Assembly (NCBI GenBank): GCA_903970295.1
Contig: CAJCHQ010000717.1
Coordinates: 1 to 22,986 of the forward strand
Direction: 5' to 3'
Length of the DNA: 22,986 nucleotides
Source: Bryobacterales bacterium
Lineage (GTDB): Bacteria; Cyanobacteriota; Vampirovibrionia; Obscuribacterales; Obscuribacteraceae
The translations under genes and the position numbers were made by a program. Under the pieces are notes generated by a model. It made no database searches and was not told the DNA's origin. It saw only the letters and a list, made by a program, of their open reading frames with translations. The stretch's first letter is position 1. The number at the start of each line of letters is the position of its first letter. This document shows, in pieces, positions 15,057-22,211 of this stretch.

Positions 15057-15075
15057 TTCAAAGAAAGGACGCTTT

Positions 15076-17067
15076 GTGAACGCGACAAGATTGAGTGTAG
15101 CCGTGTTTTACTCGCTGCTCGTCGTTTCTTGCAGCTCATCATCAGCCGACAAAGTCGGCATACCGGATTTTAAAATCGCCGCCGCTAAGCAATCAGGCAG
15201 CGTCGAAAGCACGCTCGCGGTAGCCGACAGTCCGATCAAAGTGATCTACCCGGCATCATCTACAAGAGTACCGGCATCATCATCATTCATAGTCGGAGCG
15301 ATTGCAGCCGGCAATAAACTCAGTTGCAACGGCAGCTCCGTCCGCGTCAGTTCGCAAGGCTATTTCGCACACGTAGTGCCGCTTAAACCTGGTGAAAACG
15401 AATGCGAATTAGTCGAATCCGGCAGCACTAACGCCACGAAAAAAGTGGTTTTTCATCGAGACACAGATGCACCGATTTGTTCCGAGACCGAACTCAAAAT
15501 CGTCGGCGATTCAATTCAGCCTAGCGAAAACAGGGGCAGCAAATTCGGCGAGATGATCCAGTTCGCTGTGCGCGCCACGCCGAATTCGGAAGTGACAGTG
15601 ATTCTGGGAAAAAAGTCGATCAGTTTACGCACGCTGCAAGCGCAAAGTCCGGCGCCGGTTCATAGGAGAAAGTCCAGCGCCTCGAGATCGGCCACGAACG
15701 TTACGGTCAATACCGGCATGGATGCTGCATATGGGCAGGTATACCAGCGGCACAGCCATGGCCGACCGGATCAATACTTCGGTCATTATAAAGTCGCCGC
15801 TGATGATCGCTGGGTCGACCTGAAACCAAAAATCATCCTCAGGCATAGTGGCAAAACGATATCCCAGAGTTTTCCCCAAACTTTGACTGTGGTGCAACAA
15901 CCAGCTCTGGCAGAAACAGCTCATGATGCCACAATCGTGCGTGTTGGTCCCAATGCCGGGCGAACAACGCCTCTGGACGGCGGCATACGACTTCTGGTTG
16001 ATGGCTGGCAAGGTGATCAGATGAGTTGTCTTTATGCCCCCGGCAAACATGTGTGGATCGGGCGGGCTGATTTGATTTTCGAAAATGGCGATGAAAAATC
16101 GAACGTCGGGCAGGGTCCGCCACCAAATTCTGTCGCGCGCACAATCAATTTGAAAGAAGAGCCGACCGGCGAATTTGTCTCTTTGCCTCTCAGCCAGAAA
16201 CTGCCTTACCAGGTCGAGCAGATGCTCGAGCCGAACTGCCTCAAATTGCATGTTTATGGAGTCACCGGCGACACTGATTGGGTGAGCGACACCCCGGAGA
16301 AAGGACAGCTTATCGATGGTGTGACGTGGAAGCAGCCTGCTGACGGCCAATACGAAATCACAGTCAATATCAAGGGCCACCGCCAGTGGGGCTATCATGT
16401 AGATTATGAAGGCACCGAGCTGAGATTGCACATCAAAAGAGCACCACGATTAGTGGCAGCCGATCGCCTCGAGGGTCTAAAAATCTGTATCGACCCGGGA
16501 CATGGTGGCAGCGAAAGAGGAGCGATGGGCTGCTCTGGCGTGGCCGAAGCCGATGTCAATTTGGGCATAGCCCTCAAGTTGAGAGACTTACTCGTAGCTC
16601 AGGGAGCGAATGTGATCATGACTCGCAGCACTGACAAAACCGTCAGTCTGGACGAGCGTGTCAAAATCGCCGACGATAATGGGGTCGACATTCTTCTCTC
16701 CGTCCACAATAATTCGCTGCCCGACGGTCGCGACCCCTGGACCGAACGTGGCACATCCAGCTACTACTATCATCCTCAATCGAAAGAATTGGCGCGTGCT
16801 CTCAAGAATGGACTGATAGACGCTTTGCATCTCCCCGAACTGGGCAGCCGCTATCAAAATCTAGCCCTCTGTCGACCATCTGGAAGACTTGCAGTTCTGG
16901 CTGAGGTGGCCTTCATGATCAATCCGGAAGAATATACGATATTGATTAGTCCAGAGGGACAGGAAAAAGCTGCAGAAGGACTTTTGAAAGGTCTCGAGAC
17001 ATATCTGGGCAGGCGCGCAAACCCAGCTAGCACAACCACTCAAGCCGGAGCCAGGAATGACAACTAG
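15076..17067 (+). CDS. N-acetylmuramoyl-L-alanine amidase, lipoprotein (Amidase_3)
   Basis: A zinc enzyme that cuts the bond between MurNAc and the stem peptide in peptidoglycan. The GTG at 15076 is preceded by AAAGGA at 6 bases and gives a lipoprotein signal ending V-V-S-C with lipidated Cys19, for a total of 663 residues. An upstream in-frame ATG at 15019 lies inside the previous gene and is rejected. Residues 20 to about 460 are beta-rich; the part near 380-460 (CLKLHVYGVTGD, ELRLHIKRAPR) looks like an AMIN peptidoglycan-binding domain. The catalytic domain begins ICIDPGHGG and keeps zinc ligands His476, Glu480 and His544 (SVHNN) plus catalytic Glu610 in AEVAFMINPEE. Domain order matches AmiC-type cell-separation amidases. 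The lipid anchor and the very long N-terminal region are unusual. It overlaps coaX by 11 bases. Confidence 0.9.
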   Translation: MNATRLSVAVFYSLLVVSCSSSSADKVGIPDFKIAAAKQSGSVESTLAVADSPIKVIYPASSTRVPASSSFIVGAIAAGNKLSCNGSSVRVSSQGYFAHVVPLKPGENECELVESGSTNATKKVVFHRDTDAPICSETELKIVGDSIQPSENRGSKFGEMIQFAVRATPNSEVTVILGKKSISLRTLQAQSPAPVHRRKSSASRSATNVTVNTGMDAAYGQVYQRHSHGRPDQYFGHYKVAADDRWVDLKPKIILRHSGKTISQSFPQTLTVVQQPALAETAHDATIVRVGPNAGRTTPLDGGIRLLVDGWQGDQMSCLYAPGKHVWIGRADLIFENGDEKSNVGQGPPPNSVARTINLKEEPTGEFVSLPLSQKLPYQVEQMLEPNCLKLHVYGVTGDTDWVSDTPEKGQLIDGVTWKQPADGQYEITVNIKGHRQWGYHVDYEGTELRLHIKRAPRLVAADRLEGLKICIDPGHGGSERGAMGCSGVAEADVNLGIALKLRDLLVAQGANVIMTRSTDKTVSLDERVKIADDNGVDILLSVHNNSLPDGRDPWTERGTSSYYYHPQSKELARALKNGLIDALHLPELGSRYQNLALCRPSGRLAVLAEVAFMINPEEYTILISPEGQEKAAEGLLKGLETYLGRRANPASTTTQAGARNDN

Positions 17068-17824
17068 AGTCGCAGTCAACGTTGGCAATTCCCGCATCTC
17101 TTGCGGTATCTTCGTCGACAACGAGTTGATCGACCTTTCCCATCATATTTCATCGAATGCGCAAAAAGCAGCCACCGACCTGGCGCAAAAAGCGGAGGCG
17201 ATCAAAGCTAAAGAAATTGCCGTCTGTTCGGTGGTGCCAACTGTAGCGCGCACAATGATGGATTATTTCCGCGATCGCAAAGTCAACGCCAATCAATTGA
17301 AAGCCGACACCCAAAATGTGATCACGGGCGTCTATGAATCGCTCGGCGTCGACCGCATCGCCAATGTCGCAGCGGCCCTGAGACTGCATGTGCGCTCTCA
17401 CAATGCTGTCGTTTTAGACATGGGCACTGCTACAACTCTAACAGCCGTATCGCCGTCGGGAGAATTTTTGGGCGGCATGATTACATTGGGATTGGGCAAA
17501 ACATTCGCGACGCTGCATGACAGCACGGCTCAGTTACCAGATTTGCGCTTCGACGGCGAAGGGCGCACTCCCAACCCATTAGCCAGAGATACCGAAACAG
17601 CAATCACCAGCGGTTGCATTCTCGCCCATGTCGGTTTGCTCGAAGCCTGGGTCAAAGCAGCCAAACATGCGCTAGATCACAAATGTACAGTGATTGCCAC
17701 CGGTGGTTTCGCCAACGCCGTAGCACCGTATACAAAGATCTTCGATCATGTCGATCAAAACCTGACGATGCATGGCATCAACATTATTGCCGAGGCGGCA
17801 GGGGACCGAGCGGGTCTATTGTGA
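17057..17824 (+). CDS. coaX: Type III pantothenate kinase
   Basis: A 255-residue enzyme that phosphorylates pantothenate in the first step of coenzyme A synthesis. It shows the ASKHA-fold motifs: phosphate loop NVGNSR (8-13), GVDRIAN (97-103, the GxDR motif that contacts pantothenate), catalytic Asp121 in LDMGTATTLT, and the GGMITLGLG segment. The usual first Asp of the DxGNT loop is Asn8 here; Ser-Arg after GN is a form I associate with cyanobacterial CoaX. The catalytic Asp is intact, so I expect an active enzyme. The ATG at 17057 has GGAG 6 bases upstream and lies inside the last codons of the amidase gene, so translation is probably coupled. Its 3' end overlaps a possible small convergent gene. 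Confidence 0.9.
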   Translation: MTTRVAVNVGNSRISCGIFVDNELIDLSHHISSNAQKAATDLAQKAEAIKAKEIAVCSVVPTVARTMMDYFRDRKVNANQLKADTQNVITGVYESLGVDRIANVAAALRLHVRSHNAVVLDMGTATTLTAVSPSGEFLGGMITLGLGKTFATLHDSTAQLPDLRFDGEGRTPNPLARDTETAITSGCILAHVGLLEAWVKAAKHALDHKCTVIATGGFANAVAPYTKIFDHVDQNLTMHGINIIAEAAGDRAGLL

Positions 17825-17969
17825 AGATGCGCTCAAGCTCCCCTCTGTACGTCAAATTGGTGAGAGCTTCGTTGGAGTACATTTCGTCTTCCCAATAGCT
17901 TTGCTCCCGTCCGCGAAGCTCCTCGATCCTTTTGAGCAAATTCGCGGGCAGATTTTGATCCTCGTGCAT
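17784..17969 (-). CDS. Small hypothetical protein, 61 residues, overlapping the coaX 3' end
   Basis: A minus-strand frame beginning MHEDQNLPANLLKRIEELRG and ending PLGPLPPRQ. A proper ribosome site, GAGG, is 4 bases upstream of the ATG at 17969. The composition is charged, soluble and helix-prone, with no membrane segment, and its codon choice resembles that of neighbouring genes. The last 41 bases overlap the end of coaX on the opposite strand. No family is recognised. The ribosome site and protein-like composition favour a real gene, but chance cannot be excluded at this length. Confidence 0.5.
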   Translation of the reverse strand: MHEDQNLPANLLKRIEELRGREQSYWEDEMYSNEALTNLTYRGELERIFTIDPLGPLPPRQ

Positions 17970-17982
17970 TCGTTCCTCGATT

Positions 17983-18180
17983 CTAGTTTTTTGTCTTTTT
18001 TACCGAAATGGCCGGTGCTTCCGATCTCTTGAACATCTTCTGACAGTCAGTTGATTTCAATCCTCTATATCCCAGCCATATCAACCCTTTTGAACGACGT
18101 CTCGCGTCAATTCCATCTGCAAGCCAGTTTATAGCTGCCAGAAAAAAGAGCAAGACTTGACTACTGCGTAAAAGAGCCAA
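17983..18180 (-). CDS. Possible small membrane-associated protein, 65 residues (weak)
   Basis: A TTG-initiated frame directly upstream of the 61-residue gene, separated by 13 bases, that could form a two-gene transcript. The N-terminus is hydrophobic (VLLFFLAAINWLA) and the rest is basic. It has no clear ribosome site, and its codons (AGA, ATA, TTA) are less like the neighbours. It may equally be untranslated leader of the gene below. Confidence 0.22.
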   Translation of the reverse strand: MALLRSSQVLLFFLAAINWLADGIDARRRSKGLIWLGYRGLKSTDCQKMFKRSEAPAISVKKTKN

Positions 18181-18246
18181 AGCTTAAAGGTTACGGAAAA
18201 CTCAAAGCCTATTCGCTAGCGACTAGTTATGATCAAGACATGCAGC

Positions 18247-18275
18247 TTGACAACAGTGTTACTATTGTCTATATG
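18247..18275 (+). promoter_or_regulatory. Promoter of the Sm-like protein gene
   Basis: A perfect TTGACA (18247-18252) and TATATG (18270-18275) are separated by 17 bases. Transcription would begin near 18281, leaving a leader of about 10 bases that just includes the GGGGA ribosome site. Confidence 0.65.
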
Positions 18276-18291
18276 ACACGCGGGGAATTGT

Positions 18292-18594
18292 ATGAATTTG
18301 AAGCTGAGATTGGAAAGACTATGCGACAGTCGCTCGTGGGTGCGCTTGCACTTCTCGGATGGCACGACAATTATCGGTCGCGTGCTGAGAATCGGGCATG
18401 ACTATTTGGAACTAGAGTCTTACGGCGAAGCAGACAAACCCAACTCTCGCGACTATTCCAAACATCTGGTGCCACTCAATCTCGTCAAATTCATCACGAT
18501 CGAGTCCTCGTCATTTGCCGAGGCTGAGCGCAATCGGCTCGACTACGTAGCCAAACTCGACGCCAACCACGACTCAATGCCTGAGTTTGAATAG
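18292..18594 (+). CDS. Small protein with Sm-like fold pattern
   Basis: A 100-residue protein with GGGGA 5 bases before its ATG. Residues 5-75 follow the strand pattern of Sm/Hfq-type barrels: a short helix (LRLERLCDS), then WVRLHFSDGTTIIGRVLRIG, DYLELESYG, a loop, and HLVPLNLVKFITIES. The DG-x-x-x-x-G-x-V turn and the closing V-P-L-x-x-V-x-x-I strand are the features that suggest it. It is not a canonical Hfq: the YKHA signature is absent. An acidic helical tail follows. If the fold is right it might bind RNA or a protein surface, but other small barrels share this pattern. It has its own strong promoter, and its stop is 5 bases from the convergent glmU stop. Confidence 0.7.
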   Translation: MNLKLRLERLCDSRSWVRLHFSDGTTIIGRVLRIGHDYLELESYGEADKPNSRDYSKHLVPLNLVKFITIESSSFAEAERNRLDYVAKLDANHDSMPEFE

Positions 18595-18599
18595 ATAAG

Positions 18600-20036
18600 C
18601 TAGTGCCCGTTAGACTTATTCGCTTGTTCAGCTTGGGCAAGTTCGCGCTTGTTATCGGCCCAACCGTCGAGATTTTTTTGAGGCGCCCGGCCAACGGCGA
18701 GAGCGCCGGCCGGTACGTCTTTGGTCGCCGCCGTGCAAGCAGCAACCGAAGCACCATCACCTATGTGAATCGGAGCAACCAACACAGAATTGCTCCCGGT
18801 CGCCACGTTGTCACCAATTGTGGTGCGCGACTTTTTCTTGGTGATGTGATCGTAGTTAGCGGTGATTGTACCGGCACCAAGATTGGTGCCGGTACCGATA
18901 TCGGTATCGCCTACGTAACTCAAGTGTGAAACATTTGTCTTGTTAGCGATTTTGCTATTCTTGACTTCCACGAAATTTCCCAGTCGCACCTGATTGCCAA
19001 CTAGATTGTGGTCTCTCAGATGGGCGAAAGGGCCAACCCGGCAATTATCGCCGATCACCGAATCGGTCACGAACGAATTGATGATGGACGAGCAGTCGCC
19101 GACTCTTACAGTACCGTGAGTGACGGTATTCGGTCCGATAAAACAATTGGCACCAATTTTGATATCACCGAATAACATGCAGCCAGGAAAAATTACCGAG
19201 TCTTGCCCGATTTCAACTTCCGGTCCCAACCAGGTGGAAAGCGGGTCGACCACCGTTACTCCCGATTCCAGAGCGAGCCTGCGAACGGCTATATCGCGCA
19301 AGAGGCGATTGGCTTCGGCCAATTCGAGACGCGAGTTGATCCCCGCCACTTCTCGCCAATCGGGCGCGATCAGAGCGGAGGTTTTCAAGCCATTGCCATA
19401 GGCCCAACCAACAATATCGGTCAGATAGTATTCGTTCTGTCGATTGTCATTTGTCAGGGACAATAATCCTTCTTTGACGAGAGGCCACTGAAAACAATAG
19501 ATAGCAGTGTTGATCTCGTGAATCGCTTTTTGTTCGGGAGTGGCATCTTTGTCTTCGACAATTTGAGTAACTTGTTGCTCGCCATCACGGATGATGCGCC
19601 CATAGTTTTTGGCATCATCGACTTCAGCCGATAACAATGTGACAACAGACGCACTCTCAAGGTGCTGACCGACAAGGGTTGCCAAAGTTCGCTCGCTGAT
19701 GAGAGGCGTATCGGCAACCGAAACAAGCAGTGTGCCCGCGAAGCCTTCGAGTTCCGGCAAAATCTGCTGGAGAGCGTGACCAGTGCCTAATTGCGGCTCT
19801 TGCAAATGGACCGAATACGGAGTCTTCGGCGGATGCACATCCAGAAATTGGCGCACCTGATCGGCGGCATGACCGATGATCACATAGACATGTTCGAGCT
19901 CGAGACCGTCCACCGCCAAAAGCACTCTAGACAAGATGGAGCGACCAAGGACCTCATGGAGAACCTTCGGCTTCGAAGACTTCATGCGTTTGCCCTGCCC
20001 GGCCGCCAGAAGTACCGCTCGTGCTTTTGTCGTCAT
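18600..20036 (-). CDS. glmU: Bifunctional N-acetylglucosamine-1-phosphate uridyltransferase / glucosamine-1-phosphate acetyltransferase
   Basis: The two-domain enzyme that acetylates GlcN-1-P with acetyl-CoA and then transfers UMP to make UDP-GlcNAc for peptidoglycan and lipopolysaccharide. At 478 residues it is slightly longer than the E. coli enzyme. The N-terminal uridyltransferase has LLAAGQGKRMKSSKPKVLHE, the LGTGHAL loop, VSVADTPLI with the metal-binding Asp, and QNEYYLTD. The C-terminal half is a left-handed beta helix of hexapeptide repeats with NFVEVKNSKI, SHLSYVGDTDIG (the catalytic His), GAGTITANYD and VAPIHIGDGA. The C-terminus adds a charged tail after the LDGWAD arm. The ATG at 20036 has only AAGG 9 bases upstream. 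No glmM or glmS gene is adjacent. Confidence 0.97.
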   Translation of the reverse strand: MTTKARAVLLAAGQGKRMKSSKPKVLHEVLGRSILSRVLLAVDGLELEHVYVIIGHAADQVRQFLDVHPPKTPYSVHLQEPQLGTGHALQQILPELEGFAGTLLVSVADTPLISERTLATLVGQHLESASVVTLLSAEVDDAKNYGRIIRDGEQQVTQIVEDKDATPEQKAIHEINTAIYCFQWPLVKEGLLSLTNDNRQNEYYLTDIVGWAYGNGLKTSALIAPDWREVAGINSRLELAEANRLLRDIAVRRLALESGVTVVDPLSTWLGPEVEIGQDSVIFPGCMLFGDIKIGANCFIGPNTVTHGTVRVGDCSSIINSFVTDSVIGDNCRVGPFAHLRDHNLVGNQVRLGNFVEVKNSKIANKTNVSHLSYVGDTDIGTGTNLGAGTITANYDHITKKKSRTTIGDNVATGSNSVLVAPIHIGDGASVAACTAATKDVPAGALAVGRAPQKNLDGWADNKRELAQAEQANKSNGH

Positions 20037-20514
20037 AGTTCAAAACCTTCACTGGTACCAACCCTGAGCCTAAATGTTACACCCTATGCTCTGAGCGGGG
20101 TGACAAAGTCGAAGCCCGACCTGACGATCGGGCTTCAGTAGCTGATTGAGTTCCAGCTGTTATGAATTGTCCGCAGAGTTGGTGCCGCCCCAACAGGCTC
20201 AATCCCTTAAGCCCCTCGTACTGGAGATCCTGCGATAAGAGGAAAAAATTCTTTCGAATCGCTTTCCACCACTATGTTGTACCCTGCATTCATCGCGAAC
20301 GAGGTACCCTTAAGCATTCATTTAACTTGGTGGACAAGAGTTTTCACGATCCGTTTACAATTCAACTTTCGTAAATAATTCGTTTTCCCGGTTTTGAAGC
20401 CGCTTTTCGCGAGATCGACTGGAGTCGAGATCGATTTTAGTTGTCACGTAACCTTTAAGAAGTGCGCAACAATTGCTTTGATCATTAGTCCGCCAACAAC
20501 CACCGAGAGGAAAG
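20037..20514. other. Gene-free 478-base divergent region between glmU and the SDR gene
   Basis: No convincing gene on either strand; the frames present have poor composition and no ribosome sites. It should contain the promoters of both flanking genes. TTTACA (20354-20359) and TAATTC (20376-20381), 16 bases apart, is a weak candidate for the SDR gene. It also holds the hairpin at 20111-20136, arms GTACC/GGTAC near 20280-20310, and a palindrome TCGACT-GG-AGTCGA (20415-20428). I see no known RNA family, but an unrecognised RNA is possible. Confidence 0.5.
20111..20136. other. Perfect 9-bp hairpin upstream of glmU
   Basis: GAAGCCCGA (20111-20119) and TCGGGCTTC (20128-20136) enclose an 8-base loop. 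Neither strand continues into a T tract, so it is not a standard terminator. It lies 75 bases before the glmU start, in or near the leader. Confidence 0.5.
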
Positions 20515-21411
20515 ATGAAAGTAGCAATTACCGGTTCGTCAGGACTGATCGGCAGCGCATTATGTACTTACATTACAGAACAGGGACATGAAGTGCTCCG
20601 CATTGTGCGCCAACCGACCGGCGACGCAGATCAAATCCTATGGGACACAGCGACAGGCAAACTGCAGGAAGAAAAACTCGAAGGCACAGATGCCATCGTC
20701 CATCTAGCCGGAGAAAGCATCGCCTCCAGCCGTTGGACACCGGCTCAAAAGGCCAAGATCCGAGATAGCCGGATCGAGGGCACCAAACAATTAGCCACTG
20801 CTATCAATAATCTGACTCGACCGCCGCGAGTAGTAGTCTCCGGTTCTGCCATCGGTTTTTACGGCGATCGCGGCAATGAAGAGTTGACCGAACTCAGTCA
20901 ACCGGGAACAGGATTTCTTGCCGATGTTTGCCGTGATTGGGAAAAGTCGATTTCGTCGGTGCGAGCAAAAGCTGTACGCGTGGTCAATCTCAGAACCGGA
21001 GTTGTGCTCAGCACCAAATCCGGTGCCTTGCAAAAAATGCTGCCTATTTTTCAATTGGGAGGCGGCGGCAACATTGGCAGCGGCCGCCAGTATATGAGCT
21101 GGATCGCCCTGGAAGACGAAGTACAAGCGATCTGGCACATGATCAAAACCGACAGCATGGTCGGTCCGGTCAACTGCGTCGCACCAAATCCAGTATCGAA
21201 CGCCGAATTCACCAAGATCTTGGGTTCAGTCATCCACAGACCGACGATTCTGCCCCTGCCAGAATTTGCCGCTCGTCTAATCATGGGCGAAATGGCCGAT
21301 GAATTACTTTTAGCCAGTCAGCGCTGCCAACCAAAAAGCTTGTTGACTAATGGATACACATTTAAATATCCGCAATTGGCGCAGGCTTTGCACAAAGAGC
21401 TAGACAACTGA
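20515..21411 (+). CDS. TIGR01777-type NAD(P)-dependent epimerase-like protein (SDR family)
   Basis: A 298-residue protein of the YfcH/TIGR01777 branch of extended short-chain dehydrogenases. The N-terminal nucleotide loop is ITGSSGLIGSAL (Gly7, Gly10, Gly13). Other family features are the segment VHLAGESIASSRWTPAQKAKI, the SGSAIGFYGDRG stretch with the active-site Tyr region, FLADVCRDWE, and a C-terminal DUF1731-like part (PLPEFAARLIMGEMADELL). In E. coli YfcH binds NADP; the physiological substrate is not established, and in plants and cyanobacteria related proteins act in cell division or plastid division. The start has GAGAGG 4 bases upstream of the ATG. It is divergent from glmU across a long gene-free region. 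Confidence 0.92.
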   Translation: MKVAITGSSGLIGSALCTYITEQGHEVLRIVRQPTGDADQILWDTATGKLQEEKLEGTDAIVHLAGESIASSRWTPAQKAKIRDSRIEGTKQLATAINNLTRPPRVVVSGSAIGFYGDRGNEELTELSQPGTGFLADVCRDWEKSISSVRAKAVRVVNLRTGVVLSTKSGALQKMLPIFQLGGGGNIGSGRQYMSWIALEDEVQAIWHMIKTDSMVGPVNCVAPNPVSNAEFTKILGSVIHRPTILPLPEFAARLIMGEMADELLLASQRCQPKSLLTNGYTFKYPQLAQALHKELDN

Positions 21412-21581
21412 GTCTAAAGCTCTGCCCTTAGAGAAAATTCAGAAACCGGCCCGTTAGAAAGGGGCATACCTCCATGGGGCAACCGATTCTTCTTTGGAGG
21501 AATCCTCGAACCGCCATTGATTTTTCATTGGCAGTGCGGGTTTATGTCGCTCCGCCACCGCTTCAAGCGAAAGGGCGACCC

Positions 21582-22163
21582 ATGCAGTTGATATCCACTT
21601 ACCTAGAACAACTGAAGCTGCAATTGCAGACTAACAAAATCAGCTCATCGGATGCCATCCTCGGGGCTCTGAGAGTCTGTCGCCGGCTGCTGCCCGAAGA
21701 ACAGCTGATCTGCCTGACACGTGAATTACTCGGATACACGAGCAAAGACGCGGAAGACATCAAAGTCAGGTTAGCCGCTGCCGATTTTCCCGTCGTCAAA
21801 AAGAGGCCGCAGCTAGACTCGTGTATCCATCGTATTTTGCCGGGCTATAGACTGGAGGTTGGGCAAGACCAGCTTGGTCTGATGTTCATAGGCGAGCCTA
21901 AATCCACAGCGTTCTTTTGCGAAATGGGCATGGTCGAGATTGAAGAACTGATTTCAGACAGCTTGTGCCAGGGTCATAATTATTCGGCCATCGACTTCGA
22001 CGAAGGAACAAACACGGTCTTCATTTGCAAAACCACTAGCCTGGTCAATTTGCAAGAAGCAGTGAAAAGAAAGATTTGCCTCTTTCTCGACACTTTAATC
22101 AAAGACCTGCGCGTACCGGATTCACAAAACACTCGCACATGGTCGAAGCAGCCACTGAGCTGA
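21582..22163 (+). CDS. Hypothetical protein, possible AbiTii-like N-terminal domain
   Basis: A 193-residue protein from the ATG at 21582, which has AAAGGG 6 bases upstream. The same frame is open to another ATG at 21474 that would add 36 residues of low-confidence sequence. The N-terminal 60 residues, ISTYLEQLKLQLQTNKISSS then DAILGALRVCRRL and LTRELLGY, follow the pattern of the AbiTii domain: a helix, a serine-led helix of the form DxLxxALxxxxRL, then ELxGY. AbiTii domains occur in phage-defence-associated proteins, often with effector or sensor domains fused or adjacent. Here the rest (about 65-193) has no recognised effector motif and no defence neighbours are seen, so a defence role is speculative. 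The stop codon lies in the first unit of a short repeat array. Confidence 0.6.
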   Translation: MQLISTYLEQLKLQLQTNKISSSDAILGALRVCRRLLPEEQLICLTRELLGYTSKDAEDIKVRLAAADFPVVKKRPQLDSCIHRILPGYRLEVGQDQLGLMFIGEPKSTAFFCEMGMVEIEELISDSLCQGHNYSAIDFDEGTNTVFICKTTSLVNLQEAVKRKICLFLDTLIKDLRVPDSQNTRTWSKQPLS

Positions 22164-22208
22164 TCCAGTCACTGAGCCACTCAGCTGATCCAGTCAGCTG
22201 ATCCAGTC
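22158..22208. repeat. Three copies of a 13-bp unit at a convergent junction
   Basis: AGCTGATCCAGTC occurs exactly at 22158-22170, 22183-22195 and 22196-22208. The last two are in direct tandem; the first is separated by 12 bases that contain related words (CACTGAGC, CACTCAGC). The TGA of the upstream gene is in unit 1, and the stop of the convergent gene follows the last unit by 3 bases. Confidence 0.9.
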
Positions 22209-22211
22209 AGC

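Noticed and set aside
15019..15075. Upstream ATG for the amidase
   Set aside because: It lies within the DUF547 gene and would bury the lipoprotein signal; the GTG at 15076 has a well-placed AAAGGA.
20111..20136. Hairpin considered as an intrinsic terminator
   Set aside because: Neither strand has a T tract after the stem, and no gene ends next to it.
20162..20374. 70-residue frame between glmU and the SDR gene
   Set aside because: The composition (many Cys, His, Arg, Ser) is not protein-like, and no ribosome site precedes it.
18183..20459. 13-base word CGTAACCTTTAAG on opposite strands at 18183-18195 and 20447-20459
   Set aside because: A window of this size is expected to hold several such 13-base matches by chance, and no further copy was seen.
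21474..21581. Upstream ATG of the AbiTii-like gene
   Set aside because: The added 36 residues have no recognisable pattern and the ATG at 21582 has the better-spaced ribosome site; not fully excluded.
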